NCBI GenBank assembly: GCA_947579665.1
Contig: OX388349.1
Span: 20,926,459-20,990,458 of the forward strand
Reading direction: 5' to 3'
Source of the DNA: Sympetrum striolatum
Lineage: Eukaryota; Arthropoda; Insecta; Odonata; Libellulidae
Length of the DNA: 64,000 nt
A model generated the notes under the pieces. The model was not told the DNA's origin and searched no databases. It saw nothing but the letters and a program-made list of their open reading frames with translations. Below, piece after piece: positions 1 through 10,215 of this stretch. The translations under genes were made by a program, and so were the position numbers. Each line of letters begins with the position of its first letter. Positions within the stretch are counted from its first letter, which is position 1.

Positions 1-471
1 CTCCAACTCCATGCCGAATTTCAAGTTTCCATGCCATCGGGAAAGGGTCCAAAATAAATCTTAAAAATCGCCACAATGCAATTTAAACGGCCGATTTTTA
101 CCCCGACCTAGCATCGAACCAAGGATATTTTCCGTAAAACTCATTTATGTTTTAGATAGATCATGACCATATATATAGGCTCCTTTAATTTTGATTCGCT
201 ACCTATCCGGAAAGTATTATTTTTAATTTCCCGAAAATCAACGCAATACATTTAAACGGGAAAAATCGGGACTTTGGGGCCCTCTGGAATCGAACCCATG
301 ACACTGAGGTTCAAAATCACAATTTTTCTGGTGGTTACACGATATGGCCAATACGTCGTAAAAATTTCAAGCCGATGACACTTGTGGTTTAGGCTGTGAA
401 TTAGTATCCTATCTATATACCTATCTATATATATATATGAATGAATCCGGAGAAGCATCTATATATAATAG

Positions 472-503
<32 letters not shown>

Positions 504-505
504 GA
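1..505. repeat. Partial higher-order satellite unit (direct copy of about 1190-1700)
   Basis: This stretch is a diverged direct copy of roughly 1190-1700. Corresponding landmarks (the TCGAACC motifs at 114 and 290, against 1301 and 1477) are each offset by 1187 bp, which gives a higher-order repeat period of about 1.19 kb. It contains two ~165-176 bp monomers and then an AT microsatellite (about 430-525). The array probably continues to the left, outside the window. No coding function is visible. Confidence 0.8.
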
Positions 506-510
506 CGTAT

Positions 511-1595
511 ATATATATATACGAGTAAAATGTAGCTTGCATACTGCAAGCAGATCGGCAATACTAATTTCATATCGGCATCATATCGGGACGGTTCTCA
601 AAAGAAAAAAAAAGGATTTAATTTTTTCTTAAAATTCGCTAAAATTTCCTCGTTTGGCATCGAACTCGGGTCTTACTGGTAACCTACTATGATACACAAT
701 AGAAGATCACCATCTCTAACTATGTGTGAAAATTCAAGCAGAAATATTGGCTATAACTACCTAAAAAAAACGTTCTAATTTTCACGAATGTTAATGCCTC
801 TCGGGACTCGAACCAAGGACGATCGTGGAGATCTAAAACATGTTTCTGAAAGTTTTTTATGATTTTTATATTTATGCCGAATTTCAAGTTTCTATTTTAT
901 TGGGAAAGGTTTCAAAATAATTCCTAAAAATCGGATCAACTTCTGATTTCAGAGACACCTGGTGTCGAACCCAGGACGTATTGCAAGCTGTGAATGCACA
1001 GTTTGATTTGTAAAGACTTGCTTTTGTATCATGCAAATTTTAAAATTGATAGCATGCCGGAAAGTACCTAAATTTTATTTCCGTTATCTCCGTAAGAAAT
1101 GCATTGAGAAGTGCAAATGGTCCTCTGGGATCGAACCAAGGACCATGAGCGAACATGTAAAATTTGATTATGAAGTATATTCATGATATCTATCCACGTG
1201 CTGAGTTTCGAATATCCATGTTATCGGGAAAGGATCCAAAAAAAATCTTCAAAATCGCCGCAATGCATTTTAAACGGCCGATTTTTGCCCCGACCTAGCA
1301 TCGAACCATGGACTATATTCGAAGATGATTTTCTGATTTTCGTTGGATACGCACGGCTTCTAGCGATCCCTCGAGTTTCAACTCTTTCTCTCTCCGGGAA
1401 GTACCTCAAAAAAATTTTCGAAAATCCCCGCCATGTATTCATATGGAGAAAATCGCGACTTTGGGGCCCTCACGAATCGAACCTAATACCCTGAGGATCA
1501 AAATTGCAATTTTTCTGACGGTTACACGTTATGGCCAATACGTCGTAAAAATTTCAAGTCAATGAAGCTTGTGGTTTAGGCTGTGAATTAGTATC

Positions 1596-1635
<40 letters not shown>

Positions 1636-1700
1636 ATAGGTATATCCATGAATGAATCCGGAGAAGCATCTATATATAATAGATATATATATATATATAT
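511..1700 (+). repeat. Left arm of a 2.6-kb satellite palindrome
   Basis: Six diverged ~165-bp monomers followed by TATC and AT microsatellites. Each monomer has a TCGAACC-like motif (at 660, 808, 965, 1131, 1301, 1477), which is the reverse complement of a pol III B box. The whole segment is present inverted at 1940-3138. Paired motifs sum to 3643 for five of six pairs, so the dyad centre is at about 1821.5. A reading frame runs through 1183-1494 and its inverted copy at 2388-2155, but this follows from the recent duplication and shows no domain. Confidence 0.88.
1599..1635. repeat. (ATCT)n microsatellite
   Basis: About nine uninterrupted ATCT units lie inside the satellite monomer. They are absent from the direct copy near 400-430, which has only a short run, so this is a recent expansion. 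Confidence 0.9.
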
Positions 1701-1701
1701 A

Positions 1702-1828
1702 TGTATTTGTATTGTTTTTCCACCTTTTTTGTAATTCAACATTAGTTACCCTTAATGGTTAGGTGTAAGGGAGGCCCTAAAGGGCCTAACCTCGCCAAAT
1801 AAAGAGTTTATTATTATTATTATTATAT
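1702..1828 (+). mobile_element. Truncated LINE 3' end, family C, with hairpin, AATAAA and (TTA)n tail
   Basis: Same sequence as the end of 21389-21657 and related to 44826-45062. It has a stem-loop (AGGCCC 1772-1777 / GGGCCT 1782-1787), an AATAAA at about 1798 and a (TTA)n tail at 1808-1826. Strong 5' truncation and a simple-repeat tail are typical of target-primed reverse transcription. The copy lies in the unpaired centre of the satellite palindrome. Confidence 0.75.
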
Positions 1829-1936
1829 TCTAAATTAAATGATTATGAAATGTATAGGATTGGAATAAAACATTCAAAGATTTCTTACCCTGTAAGAATT
1901 CAATAAAAGTTGAAATTGTGTGATTATACTTTTCAA

Positions 1937-1939
<3 letters not shown>
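1829..1939. other. AT-rich centre of the palindrome
   Basis: Unpaired spacer between the LINE tail and the right arm. No motif seen. Confidence 0.6.
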
Positions 1940-1986
<47 letters not shown>

Positions 1987-3138
1987 ATTATATATAGACG
2001 CTTCTCCGGATATACCTATATATATATACACTCATTCATTCATTAGGGATCAAAAGTCTAACCATGTTCCACAAATGCCACAGACTTGAAATTTTTACGA
2101 CGTATTGGCCATGACGTGAAACCTCTAGAAAAAATCCGACTTTGTATCTCAGTGTCATGGGTTCGATTCCAGAAGCCCCCAAAGTCCTGATTTTCTCCAT
2201 AAGGATACATGGTGAGGATTTTCGAAAATTTTTTTGAGGGACATCCCGGACAAGTAGAGAGTTGAAATTCGAGGGATCGCTAGATGCCGTAGATATCCAA
2301 CGAAAACCAAAAAGACATTTTCGAATATTGTCCTTGGTTCGATTCTAGGTCGGGGCAAAAATCGGCCGTTTAAAATGCATTGCGGCAATTTTTAAGATTT
2401 TTTTTGGACCATTTGCCGATGGCATGGAAACTTGAAATTCGGCGTGGGGTTAGATATCAAAAATATATTTTATAATCCAATTTCTTATATTCCCTGATGG
2501 TCCTCGGTTCGATCCCAGAGGGCCATTTACATTCTTCAATGCATTTCTTATGGAGATAACGGAAACAAATTTTAGGTACTTCCCCTCATGTTATCGACTT
2601 CAAACTTTGCAAGATACAAGAACAGTTCTTTACAAATCAAACTTTTTATTCACAGCTTACAATATGTCCTGGGTTGGACACCAGGTGTCTCTGCAATCAG
2701 AAGTTGATCCGATTTTCGGGAATAATTTTGAAACCTTTCCCAATAATATAGAAATTTGAAATTCGGCACATAGATAGAGATCATAAATAACTTTCAGAAG
2801 CATATTTTAGATTTCCAAGATCGTCCTTGGTTCGAATCCAGAGAGCCATTTGAATTCGTGAAAATTTGAACGTCTATTGAGGCAGTTGTGGCCAATATTT
2901 CACATTTTTCACAATTTTCACACGTAATTAGAGATGGTGATCTTCTATTGTGCTGCATAGTAAGTTCACAGTAAAGACCCGGGTTCGATGCCAGACGATG
3001 AAATTTCAACGTAATTTAAGAAAAATTTCAATCCTTTTTTTTTTCTTTTGAGGACCGTCCCGATGTGATGCCGATATGAAATTAGTATTGCCGATCTGCT
3101 TGCAGTATGCAAGCTACATTTTACTCGTATATATATAT
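1940..3138 (-). repeat. Right arm of the satellite palindrome
   Basis: Inverted copy of 511-1700, starting in an (AT)n run. On the + strand the motifs read as B boxes at 2160, 2336, 2506, 2672, 2829 and 2982. GGTTCGATTCC (2160) and GGTTCGAATCC (2829) match the tRNA B-box consensus exactly. Spacings are 176, 170, 166, 157 and 153 bp, shortening steadily toward the outer end. No A box or tRNA fold is evident in the monomers. Confidence 0.88.
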
Positions 3139-3536
3139 GCATAAGTAAATCGTTTGGGAAAACATATTTTTTCCAGACTTTAAGCTATATAAACTTAGAG
3201 GTAATAAAGCAAATTTAGATGTTATATTCTTTTTTCGAGAATAAAAACTCATATCACTCGGTTATCATTGAAATCTCGACCTAATGCAGTCGTTTCGAAG
3301 GTTTGACTGGCTGTTAGGTTGAAATATTATGATCCCAACTACACCCTTTGTTTTTAATATTTTAAGTTTTCCGCATGTACAGTCAATTTCCCTTGGTCCA
3401 AAAACATTCCGATATTTAAATGAATTTTAACGTCGAATTCAATAATTACCCGATGTTGATATGAAGAGGTGGATTCAATTCGCGTTCATATCAGACATAT
3501 TCCTTATGGTATTGTTTTCCTAAAATAATTATTAAA
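3139..3536. other. AT-rich non-coding stretch
   Basis: Between the satellite and the Helitron. I see no gene, repeat or motif. Confidence 0.6.
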
Positions 3537-3564
3537 TCTATATATATATATAAAAATGAATGTG

Positions 3565-3566
<2 letters not shown>

Positions 3567-3594
<28 letters not shown>
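3567..3594 (+). repeat. (TCTG)n microsatellite at the Helitron 5' end
   Basis: About seven TCTG units immediately inside the left terminus. Confidence 0.9.
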
Positions 3595-3595
<1 letters not shown>

Positions 3596-4821
3596 ACTCG
3601 ATAGATTCAAAAACTATACATCCAATCGTCGTGAAAATTTGGGAAATTATTACGTATATCCCCGGGAAGGTTTTTGTGAATTTTTATTTTAATCAGAGTT
3701 CTCAGTTCGACTCCAGAAGTAAAAACAGTTTCCATAAGAAATACATGTAAACTTCGATTGTATCACTTGCATGCTTCCTTTCTTTCGCAAAATTAAATTA
3801 GAATTAACCAACGTATGGATTTAGAAGAACCACCAGAAGAAGGGAAATTGAATAAAGTTTCTTATTTTGGTCATGAAATATAGTTTACGATCGGAAATTA
3901 CGAGACTTTGAATAATTAAATGATAATTTTGATGAATTTAGAGGCTATAAACAAACTATTTCTCTGTTACGACGAATGCGATTGTTGAATTTTCTCATAA
4001 GAACACATTGAGAATTTACTCCAGTATTCAAATGATGTTTGTTTAAAGCAACGTAAATATTTACGTACATTATCGTGGAGTAAACGGTTTTTGATATTTA
4101 ATGAAAATTATATTCTGATAAATTCAAGAGATTGTATGTACTGCACAACTTGGTGAGTTGATGACGTTACCGACTTTGATTACAAATGTCATCTATTTTC
4201 AACATTTCAATTTATTTTATGTCTTTGACGGGACTGAATTTCATTTTTAGGTCTTCTTCAGTTGAATATGTGTTCTCTTTGAGATTTGCGAGATGCGAAG
4301 TGTAGAGTAGCACATAATTTAGCATATCTTACTCCGAACTGAAAAGGTACTGTGATAATATATTTTCTTATATACCGAATGAAAGTAATGTAGATAGTAT
4401 ATATGATTTCATTATAATAGCCTTGCAACGCGAATAGCTGCCTGCCATTCAAATTGCGAATGGATTTTCTACGGGAAAAATAGAAGTACGATACATAAAT
4501 TGATCCCATTTGGGCAGAATTTATATTGTTTCAATTATTGTTTAAATATTACAAATTATATTAAAATTTAAAATATTTTAAATACATAAATTGTATTTAT
4601 TTTGAGATTTTGAAAAATTAATTTAAATTACAAAAAAGAACATTAATGCATTTGACGTTCGATTTTTCACCAGAAAATTCTAATAAATACAAAAATGCAG
4701 TTAAAAAACTTTTGCAATTATTAATACGAGAATAAATTATTACTACGTGAATAAATAAAAATATAATTAATTTCCAGCTGAAGAAAATAATTGGAAATAC
4801 TTTTTATTTAACCCTACAATT

Positions 4822-4890
4822 ATGCCACCAAAGCGAAGTGCCATTGGTCTACAAATCAAGCAAAAAGGAGAAGAGAAGAATGATCATTAG
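4822..4890 (+). pseudogene. Remnant of the Helitron protein N-terminus
   Basis: A 22-codon frame beginning MPPKRSAIG, then a stop, followed by basic and glutamine-rich codons (about 4891-4950) broken by another stop. The basic MPPKR start resembles the N-terminal tail of Helitron replicase-helicase proteins. The position just inside the 3' end suggests that an internal deletion joined the protein start to the element's end. No Rep or helicase motif is left. Confidence 0.5.
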
Positions 4891-4971
4891 AAACGAGTGA
4901 ACAGAGGCAAGCAAGGCAAGAAAGAGATCACACTTCTCTAAACACAGCAACGTGTGAACGGGTACAGCTAG

Positions 4972-5340
4972 TTATTAATAAATAAATATTATTCCTATTG
5001 TCTTATGAAATCGGAAAAAGTATCTGAGCATTCCCGGGAAAATTATAAAAATCAAATTAAAAAACTTAATGCGGAATGAATGTAATAATGTTAGAGACCC
5101 CTGCAGGATGAAAATTCCTCCGTCTTCCATATTCGGCAATTAGCGAAAATGAAATGAGTCGAATACAAAAGGAATCCTTCGACAACGTCGTTATTTCTAA
5201 GAAAACAAAAGGCACTCATTCAGGAAACAATTAACTCGGAACGTTATACGTTAAACTGGAGACAGGAATTCGATACGACTTTCTTTCCAGGAAAAGCCAC
5301 ATCCTTTTGAAATGAGCAACTTTGTCCGCTACATATTCTC
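4972..5340. other. AT-rich non-coding stretch
   Basis: No gene or structured repeat seen. Confidence 0.55.
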
Positions 5341-5760
5341 ATCGAATTAAACTAACCGAATCATCTACGAAGGGAGTCCCCCTTCCCTTGGACGCCATAA
5401 TGGGAATAAGGAAAAGGAAAAAAGGCTCAAAGGAGGGCATTTTTCTCATCTTTCGGATTACAAGAATTGGATGAACTTAATTCTTCTCCGGAAGGGAACA
5501 TGGATATTTCATTAGGGGAAAATGTCCCCGCGGTGGCTTGCATCTCCAAGTTCAGTTTTTGGTCAACCCTTGGTCTCGTACCGCCCGTGTTCTCCCTATA
5601 AAACCCCGCTCCTACTCTTAAAAAGAGGGCCACTTTTAACCTCATTTTGGCCGCTTTTTAAGAAATCCAATTTCTCATCTTTCTTCTCGGAGTCCCAAAT
5701 TTTTTCTTAGGAATGTTTCGCGTTTGGGCAAAATGTGACTGCTATTGTCTACTAAGGCGT
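5341..5760. other. GC-richer island, pyrimidine-rich right half
   Basis: A purine-rich segment (5395-5440) followed by a C/T-rich segment (5555-5715). Polarity here is opposite to most islands. Short frames on both strands lack domains and are attributed to low stop-codon density. Confidence 0.5.
5555..5715 (+). repeat. Diverged repeat, copy 1 (partner 7573-7770)
   Basis: Shares ordered blocks with 7573-7770: GGTCAAC, then CGTACC, then GGGCCACTTTTAAC, then AAGAAATCCAATTTCTCATC. The two copies are about 2.0 kb apart, in the same orientation, and both lie inside GC islands. Confidence 0.7.
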
Positions 5761-6540
5761 CCCTGTAACCTAATAACTCTAACTTAAACTATATTTTAAA
5801 ATATCTTAATTTTCGTTTAAAATTAGTACTGTAATCAACAATAAAACTATCCGAAATCAGTAGAATAAAAAACGCTGTCTAGTACATCTTAAATTTATTG
5901 AAAAAATATATAAGGCGAATGGTTGCGAGAAGTCTTCCTCATCTTCAGGTCAAAATAATAAGGTCAATAAATTGTGGACATTGTCAGATTTTTTCAGTGT
6001 TTATTATTCTAATGATTAAGGATAAGTTCTACCAAAGATCGCCAGAAGTGATTACTTATAAAAGTCTCACGAGCGAAAACTTTTACAATCCTTTGCTTAA
6101 TGTTTCCCCTGCTACTTAATAGGTACCATTAGCTCATCAAGCTCCGACGAGGTTTATCCACAGCCACCGCTTAGTCACCGCGAAATCTGCACTTGGAAAT
6201 AAAAAAGCAATAACTAAATTTTAATTTAAGTTATCGACCCTAGATCACCTATAACTAAAAGTTCCAATATTTATTTCAATTTTACTTGCGATAAGTTCTT
6301 TGTCACGTGAGGCAAAAAGAATTTTTGATGGCACACCAATTGGACTTCACGAAAAAATTTCTCTGAGGTTATGCTCCACATAAAATATTTTTTTCTAAAT
6401 GGTTCGATTTCTCTTACCTAAATAGTATTTGTTTTGTATTTGTGCTAATGATAAAACGTGTAAATGAGCGGGGAAAATTATATAATACTGGATTAAAGAG
6501 CATAAGCAAATATGGAAAGGGTTGAGGTTACTTTGCACAT
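5761..6540. other. AT-rich non-coding stretch
   Basis: No gene seen. A 73-codon frame at 5898-6119 has no recognisable feature. Confidence 0.55.
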
Positions 6541-6703
6541 AAGGTCGTGCACCCAGGAAAATTCCCAAGGAAAAACGGACTTGAAAAACGCCTGACAGGG
6601 CCGGGAATCGAATCGAACCCGAAGGCAGCCTCCCAGATAGAGGATGATCCCTGGTTCGTTTCCCGGCTTTGTTAGACTTTTTTCAAGTCCGTTTTTCCTT
6701 GGG
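6541..6703. mobile_element. SINE family A as a foldback of two inverted halves
   Basis: The left arm (6564-6612) and right arm (6655-6703) are near-perfect reverse complements around a centre containing GGCAGCCTCCCAGATAGAGG. The right half reads as the anticodon-arm and B-box part of a tRNA-derived SINE (CTGGTTCGTTTCCC), with the tail CAAGTCCGTTTTTCCTTGGG shared with 44412-44530. The A-box half is missing. The left arm extends the tail further (6541-6563), matching the CTGGGTCCAC block near 44519. Confidence 0.78.
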
Positions 6704-7480
6704 AAGCATAAGCAATTTAAAACTTACCACAGGCGATAAATTCGGGATATTTTTTTAAACTTCAGGTTGATTTAATGTACATAAAAAAACGCAAAAGAAG
6801 CTGATATGCAAAGAACAACTAGGGTATTTTCTGTTGCACGAGACAAAATTCATTCATTTTTTTATAATACTTGATTTATTCAACATCTTAAGTCCGTCTA
6901 TCTGATTAAAAAGTTTAAAATAAAGCGTGTGTGGGAAATTATGTTACGTTACAGAAAAATGAGTAAATTAAAATCATGGTAATTTATTATCAACATCGGA
7001 CAAAACAAAAGACGCAGATTCATCTACAGCTAGTGAAATGAATAAGGACAAAATTAAAGACTATGGGACCGATACGAAAGGAAATTTTGATAGGACACAT
7101 GAAAATTGGGAATGGAAGCAGAATGATTAAGAAAGCCTATGATGACTATATGGTAACCCTACGAAAATATCTGGTTGAATATGGCGAATCAAATGTTCTT
7201 CAAAAAGACGGGTGTGTATAAAATATGTTTTGGATACGTATGGAAAGAAAAAGTTTACAATAAGAAAGTACGGAGATGCAAGAACATAAAAGAGAAAAGC
7301 TACCTGATTACCTCGAAAAGGATTAGCAAAATTTATATATATACATGGTAGACAAAGGTCAATTAACGGATCAAAACACTAAAATCTCAAAAATAGCCCG
7401 AAATGGAAGAATAGGAACCAACAAAAAGAACTGGTATCGTATTTTATCTTAAAGATGTACAAACCTGGCCTTTATTCGAG
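6704..7480. other. AT-rich stretch with a possible LINE remnant
   Basis: Mostly featureless AT-rich DNA. The part at 7040-7340 is annotated separately. Confidence 0.5.
7040..7340 (+). pseudogene. Possible LINE endonuclease remnant
   Basis: One broken frame carries NQMFFKK and, about 30 residues later, SYLITSKRISK. These resemble two spaced blocks of apurinic-type LINE endonucleases (an NTFFKK-like and a DYILTSKR-like block). The spacing is longer than usual and stops interrupt the frame. It may come from the same LINE group as the remnant at 53590-54020, or the match may be chance. Confidence 0.28.
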
Positions 7481-8050
7481 AACATACCTATACATCGAAA
7501 GAACCGCCGCGTTTCATTCATGCCAAAAACATAATGGCCCCATTTAACATGAAAGGGTACATTCCGAAACATCTTTGGTCAACTCTTGTTTGCGGAGCGT
7601 ACCTTTTCCCTGTTCTTTCTACCCCCTTTCACCCCATTGAATTCCTCTCCTCCAAAAAGGGCCACTTTTAACTTCATTCCGACCTTTTTTTTCAAAGAAA
7701 TCCAATTTCTCATCTCTTTCGCTAGAAACCGTTTTTTACCTTTTTTAAACTGCCCGTCTTCCTCACGTTTTTCTCCTTTCCCTTTCCTACTCCGGGAATA
7801 AAAAATAAGAGAGACTCAGCCTCTCCTTGAGGCTAAACGTCTCAAGCCCTCTTTTGTCAGCATGATCTCCACCAATAAACTTGAAAATAGAGCCAAGGAC
7901 CGAGGAAATTATGATCCTCGTCCCTTTTCCCCTTGTATGTACCTATTAATATTTCTCTTATTTTTTTATTTTTCCTTAGGCTTTTCAGTTCTTTTGAATG
8001 ATTGGGAGAAAGGGAATCGCTCTAATTTTCCTCCAGAGCTTCTAAGGCTG
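7481..8050. other. GC-richer island, C/T-rich
   Basis: C/T excess over 7580-7800, then mixed sequence. Contains repeat copy 2 (7573-7770). Frames at 7586-7801 and 7862-8092 have low-complexity F/L/P composition and no domain. Confidence 0.5.
7573..7770 (+). repeat. Diverged repeat, copy 2 (partner 5555-5715)
   Basis: Ordered blocks shared with the first copy, with small insertions (for example a longer T run before the AAGAAATCCAATTTCTCATC block). Confidence 0.7.
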
Positions 8051-8930
8051 AAAATGAACTCAGTTTTTCTCAGATGCATCATTAACATTTAAGTAACTAA
8101 CGCTTTTTTTTAGGAATTAATGTATTTTCTATCTTCTATTTTCTGAGTGAATGCGTGGGATTACTTGGCTCTATTTATTTAATAAAGGAACGAAAATTTT
8201 GAAGCAAACGCTCTTAGGTGATACGTTGAGAAATTTCATGCTTAATGATATACTTCAACCAAAGTATAAAAAATCACTAAAATTCCACGGAATAAATTGC
8301 CATAGAATGAAAAGGTTTTACTGTTTTCAGCAAATGTTAGCATCATAACAATAACCCGTGATTTCGATCATGGCGTCATTTGTACAAAACTATCATATAT
8401 TTTCTTTTTATGGTAATACATTCAATGACATCACACAGATATTTTAATAAAGTAGATTATAAACTAAAATTTCAATGCAAACTTTGATCTTCTAAACGTG
8501 AAAAATGAGGGTAAATGTTAATTTACAAACATTGCTAAAACTATATTCAACTGTTTGAAAGTGCATCGAAACGTATTGTGAAAATCTCCTTCATAGAATA
8601 TATAGTAGAGCGAAGAAAAGTCAAGCGGAAAACTTAAATTTCCTGACATCGTCTCTCAAAAGAAATAAAGTCATCCTTTACATCACCTCTGGCATAGTAA
8701 GAAATGTTGATAAATCAGTTTGCATTTTTGGCTGTCTTTCGGGAAAACAGCTACCCTTAGAATTCCCTCACATGAACTACACAGCTTGAGCGCATTTTTA
8801 GCTGTTAATAACGTTCAAATGACCTATGTTAGGTTCGATTTCATTCTAGAAAAGACATATTGCATTATGCGAGCTTGCTGCATATTTTCGTTGTAAAATT
8901 GAGAAACGCATGGTAGCTAACCGTATAAAA
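8051..8930. other. AT-rich non-coding stretch
   Basis: No gene or repeat seen. Confidence 0.55.
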
Positions 8931-9700
8931 CGAAGTCAATTCCTGTCAAAGAGAAGGTTTCCCTGTTTGATGAAGTACGCTAAAGCCTCGTCTCACTGAG
9001 ATTTTCCCTAAACAAAACATTGCTCCGCATGTAAAGCAAAATGAAAAGCATGGAATCTCCACCGTTCTCTTGGAAATCGGGCACCGAAACTCTTAACCAC
9101 TAATCGCCTTATTACAGCCCATTTTCGCGTTTTAATTAGACTCTCACGTGTCTGACGCGTCAAAGAACTCTTGATAAATAACCGACGATGAGCGAAGCAC
9201 CCGAAAGAAAACTCCACCGTCATTCTTACCGGATCAATTAATAGCTTCAATTAAATAAATGGCGCCCTTTTGTGAGAAGAGGTTTACGGCAGAAAATGGC
9301 CCCGACGTTTGATACGAGCGCCATCTGGATGAATGCCTTTCGAGAGATTAATCACTAGAGTCTCCGTTAATTCCTTTTAAGGGAGATAATGAGCAGAATT
9401 GGAGCGCGAAAACATCCCGGAGCGAAGAAGGAGGCCCCCTTCTTTGATAGCTCTCTTCTTTTTGGGGCCCTGAAAGGAGAGATTTTAACAGGCGCGGTTT
9501 GGGAGTCATTATCGGCGCGAGCTTCCGATACGTGTGTTGGAGCAGATTTGGGAGATGCCTTTTGAGGGTTTAATCGCCTTTTCGGAAAGGGTTGGAATGA
9601 AGGAGGAAGAATGGAAGGAAAAAGGATGAAAGTGGCAGAGAGGGCACTCAATGCGATGGTTCGTGAAAGTCACCGGAGGGGCCCATTTATCATCTCTTTC
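8931..9700. other. GC island with C-to-G skew switch near 9300
   Basis: Line 9061-9120 has C20 and G9; line 9541-9600 has G20 and C7. The switch lies near 9250-9350, where a GCGCCATC motif (9318-9325) occurs. Frames on the minus strand (9008-9250, 9367-9651) show no domain. Confidence 0.55.
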
Positions 9701-9869
9701 AAGAAGTCGGCCGCATGAATACGAAGTAAGCTACCTGAGTCTTTATCAACACATGTACAATGATGGTCGTAATACGGCGTTGGGCAGAGGATGCTTTCAC
9801 CGCGCAGTAGACCGCGATTAAAAAAAAAAACAGATTCAACATAAAAACGTTTATTACACCACAAGTAAT

Positions 9870-9915
9870 ATTACAAATACGACCTAGGTTTCGTAGTGAA
9901 CAGGTGAAGATTTCT
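9870..9915 (-). ncRNA. Defective inverted copy of the hammerhead-like motif
   Basis: On the minus strand this copy keeps CTAC, GAAA and ACCTAGGTC, but has lost about ten bases covering most of CTGATGA and the 5' side of stem II. It should be inactive on its own. Confidence 0.6.
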
Positions 9916-9931
9916 ATTGGCGTCTATGCTA

Positions 9932-10008
9932 CATCTACATCTACATTAATACCCTACAAGCCGCCTTTCGGCGTGTTGCAGGGGGTGTAAACACCAGTTG
10001 AATCTAAA
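9932..10008 (-). mobile_element. 3' end of LINE family D with 8-bp target-site duplication
   Basis: A 77-bp fragment almost identical to the end of the 22359-23006 LINE. It ends on the minus strand in a TAGATG hexamer tail. It includes a CGCC-GAAA-GGCG hairpin (9962-9973) and the dyad GGTGTAAACACC. It is flanked by CTATGCTA on both sides (9924-9931 and 10009-10016), a clean target-site duplication, so it inserted after the surrounding inverted repeat formed. Confidence 0.85.
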
Positions 10009-10126
10009 CTATGCTATATACTGCACTCCCTCCTTTTTCCATTTTTATTTTTTTTTTGTTTTTTCCCTTGAACTTTCACCTTTTTCATTGGGCTCTGTTT
10101 TGTATATATTCTGTGGTATTTCGTTA

Positions 10127-10184
10127 TCAATTCACCTGATGATGTAGCTTCACTAGGAAACCTAGGTCGTATTTGAATTATTTC
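10127..10184 (+). ncRNA. Hammerhead-ribozyme-like motif
   Basis: The core CTGATGA (10136-10142) and GAAA (10157-10160) are followed by the palindrome ACCTAGGT (10160-10167) as a minimal stem III and C10168 as the expected cleavage base. Stem I pairs CA before the core with TG-type bases after the cut, then after a small bulge AATTC pairs with GAATT. Stem II is GTAG/CTAG with one mismatch; the inverted copy has CTAC there, which would pair fully. One extra T sits between the core and stem II. A palindromic stem III would favour activity as a dimer. Confidence 0.6.
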
Positions 10185-10215
10185 TTGTGGTGTAGTAAAC
10201 TTTTTTCTTGTATAT

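Larger units (their letters stand above)
3537..4971 (+). mobile_element. Non-autonomous or decayed Helitron, 1435 bp
   Basis: The left end is TC followed by an AT run, an ATGAATG stretch and a TCTG repeat, a common start in arthropod Helitrons. The right end is ACGGGTACAGCTAG, closing in CTAG (the CTRR rule), with a short ACAC/GTGT stem just upstream. The host base before the element is A (3536) and the base after is T (4972), as expected for insertion between A and T without target duplication. No helicase domain remains; the interior is AT-rich. Only a remnant of the protein start survives (4822-4890). Confidence 0.78.
9845..10215. mobile_element. Inverted pair of Penelope-type or retrozyme-type terminal repeats
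   Basis: The left arm (about 9845-9915) and right arm (about 10125-10215) are reverse complements. Shared blocks are CACCTG, CACTA(C/G)GAAACCTAGGTC, GTATTTG and CTTGTGGTGTA(A/G)TAAAC. The right arm carries a hammerhead-like core. Inverted terminal repeats bearing hammerheads with a very short palindromic stem III are known from Penelope-like elements. No reverse transcriptase or GIY-YIG sequence lies between the arms. A LINE fragment is inserted inside. Confidence 0.6.

Noticed and set aside
1183..1494. 103-codon frame with an inverted counterpart at 2388-2155
   Set aside because: Apparent conservation comes from the recent palindromic duplication of a satellite. Other monomers do not keep the frame.
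3563..3750. 64-codon frame starting in the TCTG repeat
   Set aside because: It lies at the Helitron 5' end and its first residues are simple-repeat translation.
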